Source of the DNA: Mycobacterium paraffinicum
GTDB taxonomy: Bacteria; Actinomycetota; Actinomycetes; Mycobacteriales; Mycobacteriaceae
Reading direction: 5' to 3'
Assembly: GCF_001907675.1 (NCBI RefSeq)
Contig: NZ_MPNT01000001.1
Location: 186,001-250,000, forward strand
Length of the DNA: 64,000 nt
The position numbers and the translations under genes are program-made. The notes beneath the pieces are model-generated. The model saw nothing but the letters and a program-made list of their open reading frames with translations, was not told the DNA's origin and ran no database searches. Within the stretch, counting starts at the first letter, position 1. The number at the start of each line of letters is the position of its first letter. Shown piece after piece: positions 62,094 through 64,000 of the stretch.

Positions 62094-62915
62094 ATGATTG
62101 ACCGCAGCGGCGACGGTCGCCTGGAAGGGCGAGTTGCGCTCGTGACGGGGGCGGCGCGTGGCCAAGGCCGCTCGCACGCTCTCGCCCTGGCCGGCCTGGG
62201 CGCCACCGTCGTCGCGCTGGACGTCCCGGCCGCGATGAGCAGCATCCGATATCCGCTAGCCAGCAGCGATGACCTGAAAGAAACCTGCGCTCTCGTCACC
62301 GCGGCCGGCGGGGCGTGCGTCCCGGTGGAGGCCGATGTGCGCGACGCCGCCGCCGTTGACGCCGTTGTGCGTACCGCAGTGGCCGATCTCGGAAGCCTCG
62401 ATGTGCTCGTTGCCAATGCCGGAATCGTCTCGCCGCCGGCGAAGCTTTGGGAGACCACGGACACGATGTGGGCCGAGTTGGTTGGCACGAATTTGACGGG
62501 CGTCTTTCATTGCCTGCGCGCCGCCGTTAAACCCATGCGTGAGTTGGGCTTCGGCCGCATCGTCGTCACGTCGTCAATGGGCGGACGCATGGGCTTGCCC
62601 GACATCAGTGCCTACAGCGCCACTAAGTGGGGGGTCATCGGCATGGCGAAATCGCTCGCCCTCGAGGTTGCGAAGGAGGGCGTCACCGTCAACGTGGTAT
62701 GCCCGTGCACGGTGGACACCCCGATGGCGATGCCGGCAGGAAGGATCCCCGACGAGGCGATCGTGGCGCGAGCCACCCGGGTCAACCCGATACCGGAACC
62801 GTGGCTCGAGGCCGAGGACGTCACACGAGCAGTCGTGCACCTCGTCACCGACCCCGGCGTGCTTTCCGGCGTGGTGATGGAGATCGGACTGGGCTCGAGC
62901 GCGCGGCTCCATTGA
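62094..62915 (+). CDS. SDR family oxidoreductase, mycofactocin-type
   Basis: A 273-residue SDR with LVTGAARGQGRSHALALAGLG, VANAGIVSPP, a Ser in VVTSSMGG and YSATKWG. The GQGRSHA motif places it with the SDRs at 28715 and 48970, though the N-terminus is shorter. ATG 62094 is preferred: it lies ten bases after the epimerase stop, whereas the open frame from 62061 overlaps it. Third gene of the crotonase/epimerase/SDR operon. Confidence 0.87.
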   Translation: MIDRSGDGRLEGRVALVTGAARGQGRSHALALAGLGATVVALDVPAAMSSIRYPLASSDDLKETCALVTAAGGACVPVEADVRDAAAVDAVVRTAVADLGSLDVLVANAGIVSPPAKLWETTDTMWAELVGTNLTGVFHCLRAAVKPMRELGFGRIVVTSSMGGRMGLPDISAYSATKWGVIGMAKSLALEVAKEGVTVNVVCPCTVDTPMAMPAGRIPDEAIVARATRVNPIPEPWLEAEDVTRAVVHLVTDPGVLSGVVMEIGLGSSARLH

Positions 62916-63195
62916 CCGGCGGGCCCGAGCTGTTGGCTTGTCGGCCGGCATACCACCCGACAGATGCAGGAAGCGCGACGCTGGCGAATTCTCCGGCGCC
63001 ACAGTCCATTCAGAGGCTGACCGCTACGGCATGCCGGCATGCTGCCACTCATTGTGGCCACCCGGCCCCGTCAGGGGCAGCCCGATGAACGTCATGTCGG
63101 CCCATACGTCCCACCGTTGACCAAGTGGGGGGCGGCATCCGCCCATGATGGTTCAAGGACCGATTGCAATCCGACTGGACAACGGCTGAACGTCA

Positions 63196-63765
63196 TCACG
63201 GGGGGCAGGTCCCGTAACTGTTGCAGATATAGGAGTTCCTGTCGCCCCACGATTTGAACCACGTCCCATTCGGCGTCGTCAGAAACTTGAATTCGCCGTG
63301 TTCGCAGTAGGTGTTTCCCTCGGGAGTGACCGCACAGGTCGTCTCACCCGAGCCCGGGGTGGCGTAGGTGACATAGCTGCCCGGCGGCAGCGGACGTTGG
63401 GCTTGACCGCCGGGAAACTGGATGGCGGCCGTCCAGCCGTGGTGCACCGAGCGGTTCCCGTTGAACCAGGCGATGTGGCGTTCACCGGGAGGCATTCCGG
63501 GGATATCACCGGTACAGCCGAAGCTTCCCCAAGTCCAGATGCCGCAATTGAGACCGGTGGGCGACAAGAACCAGACACCAGAATTGTTGGGAAGGAAGAA
63601 ATCGTCGGCGGGCAGTTGGTTGTACCACGCCGTGATCGTGTCCACAGCCGGGAAGGGCGATATCGATGGATCAGGGGCCGGATCGGCGCGCCCGGGAATC
63701 GCAGCGCTCAGCGTCAACGCGATGGCAGAACCGATCGCTATCAGCCATCGAGGGCGCAGTGGCAT
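63196..63765 (-). CDS. Secreted protein with Cys-rich beta domain
   Basis: A 189-residue protein starting at ATG 63765, with AGGAGG nine bases upstream. PLRPRWLIAIGSAIALTLSA is a Sec signal peptide with likely cleavage near GRADP. The mature part has SPTGLNCGIWTWGSFGCTG, GSGETTCAVTP and YICNSYGTC, suggesting three disulfide pairs. Mycobacteria have several such exported proteins of unknown function. The longer frame to 63951 lacks the correct signal-peptide start. It follows the MmpS-like gene at 63825 on the same strand. Confidence 0.75.
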   Translation of the reverse strand: MPLRPRWLIAIGSAIALTLSAAIPGRADPAPDPSISPFPAVDTITAWYNQLPADDFFLPNNSGVWFLSPTGLNCGIWTWGSFGCTGDIPGMPPGERHIAWFNGNRSVHHGWTAAIQFPGGQAQRPLPPGSYVTYATPGSGETTCAVTPEGNTYCEHGEFKFLTTPNGTWFKSWGDRNSYICNSYGTCPP

Positions 63766-63824
63766 TGAGCGCGTCCTCCTGGTAAACGACGTTGCGGCAC
63801 AGTGAATGTTGCCTTTCATGGCGG

Positions 63825-64000
63825 TCACGAGTTCTCGAAGCCAGTCGTGCCGTAACAGGCCGCGTCCCCCACATCGAGGGTGTTCGCGCAGCGAACGACG
63901 TTCCCGAAGTAGACGCGTACCGTCACCCACCTGTTCGGTGCGGCAGCCCACCGCCAGTCAGCCCGGATCTCGGCGACATCGGTTCCCAAGCTTGCCGGAT
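63825..64000 (-). CDS. MmpS-like secreted protein, C-terminal part (partial)
   Basis: The minus strand enters the window in a frame that reads WVTVRVYFGNVVRCANT, then LDVGDAACYGTTGFENS and TGA at 63825. The pattern W-V-x-V-R-x(6)-C-x(7)-G-x(2)-C matches the C-terminal half of the MmpS-like protein at 56994. Only 58 codons are visible; the start and signal peptide lie outside. It stands 59 bases upstream of the secreted-protein gene at 63196, so the two are probably co-transcribed. Confidence 0.6.
   Translation of the reverse strand, partial: PASLGTDVAEIRADWRWAAAPNRWVTVRVYFGNVVRCANTLDVGDAACYGTTGFENS

Noticed and set aside
61070-62488. A 472-codon minus-strand frame
   Set aside because: Opposite the epimerase and SDR genes, which have clear Rossmann and YxxxK motifs; this is a shadow.
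63029-63042. Perfect 14-bp palindrome GCATGCCGGCATGC
   Set aside because: It lies in a 280-base gap between convergent gene ends with no promoter features and no T-run; short CG-rich palindromes are common in such DNA.
1-64000. CRISPR arrays, tRNA/rRNA genes, insertion sequences, phage or toxin-antitoxin genes
   Set aside because: I looked for repeat arrays, transposase-like proteins with flanking inverted repeats, and RNA gene patterns on both strands and saw none I could support.

Overview
The window looks like a high-GC actinobacterial chromosome, most likely a mycobacterium. The reasons are frequent GTG starts, 4-base ATGA/GTGA gene overlaps, SDRs of the mycofactocin-coupled type, MmpS-like secreted proteins, and a great expansion of acyl-CoA dehydrogenases (ACADs), CaiB/BaiF CoA-transferases and SCP-x-thiolase-like/DUF35 pairs. 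I saw no tRNA, rRNA, CRISPR array, insertion sequence, phage gene or plasmid function. Almost everything is small-molecule or lipid catabolism.

Left flank (1-2.9 kb): the tail of an SDR, a SnoaL-like protein, an epimerase and a DapB-like oxidoreductase, the last under a promoter with two CACCGTAGAT repeats. Block I (2.9-41 kb): a Baeyer-Villiger monooxygenase/ACAD/fused-CaiB/ACAD operon divergent from a zinc alcohol dehydrogenase; two tandem membrane proteins; an LLM flavoprotein with a SnoaL protein; an amidohydrolase/Rieske/amidohydrolase/SDR operon; a phosphotransferase; a KstR2-like TetR regulator; a ThDP enzyme/ketopantoate-reductase-like/aldehyde dehydrogenase operon; an SDR; an HSL-type esterase divergent from two thioesterase paralogues plus the relic of a third; SDR, SRPBCC and SnoaL genes; a long operon (two CaiB proteins, MaoC-type dehydratase, Ltp-like/DUF35 pair, crotonase, DapB-like); and an ACAD10/11-like dehydrogenase beside a broken phosphotransferase. 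At least nine upstream regions in this block carry a palindrome close to GACCGACCGGTCGGTC, including the one ahead of the TetR gene. I read this as one local regulon.

Block II (41-62.9 kb): a P450, a 599-residue ACAD, an aldehyde dehydrogenase, two more Ltp-like/DUF35 pairs, a second TetR, mycofactocin-type SDRs, a very large fused CaiB, an amidohydrolase behind a 37-bp near-perfect palindrome, an ACAD pair, a crotonase and an epimerase. Its promoters share a different element (TCTACG core), which also occurs at 2.7 kb. So block I may be nested inside an older block-II-type locus. Right flank and the 56.5-57.4 kb stretch: small secreted proteins, two of them MmpS-like.

Inferred working: oxygenases (BVMO, P450, LLM, Rieske) open the substrate; the esterase, ADH and ALDH give an acid; CaiB proteins attach CoA; ACADs, crotonases and the MaoC-type protein desaturate and hydrate; and Ltp-like/DUF35 pairs cleave by retro-aldol reaction as in steroid side-chain degradation. 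The substrate cannot be read from sequence; a terpenoid, steroid-like or branched cyclic compound is plausible.
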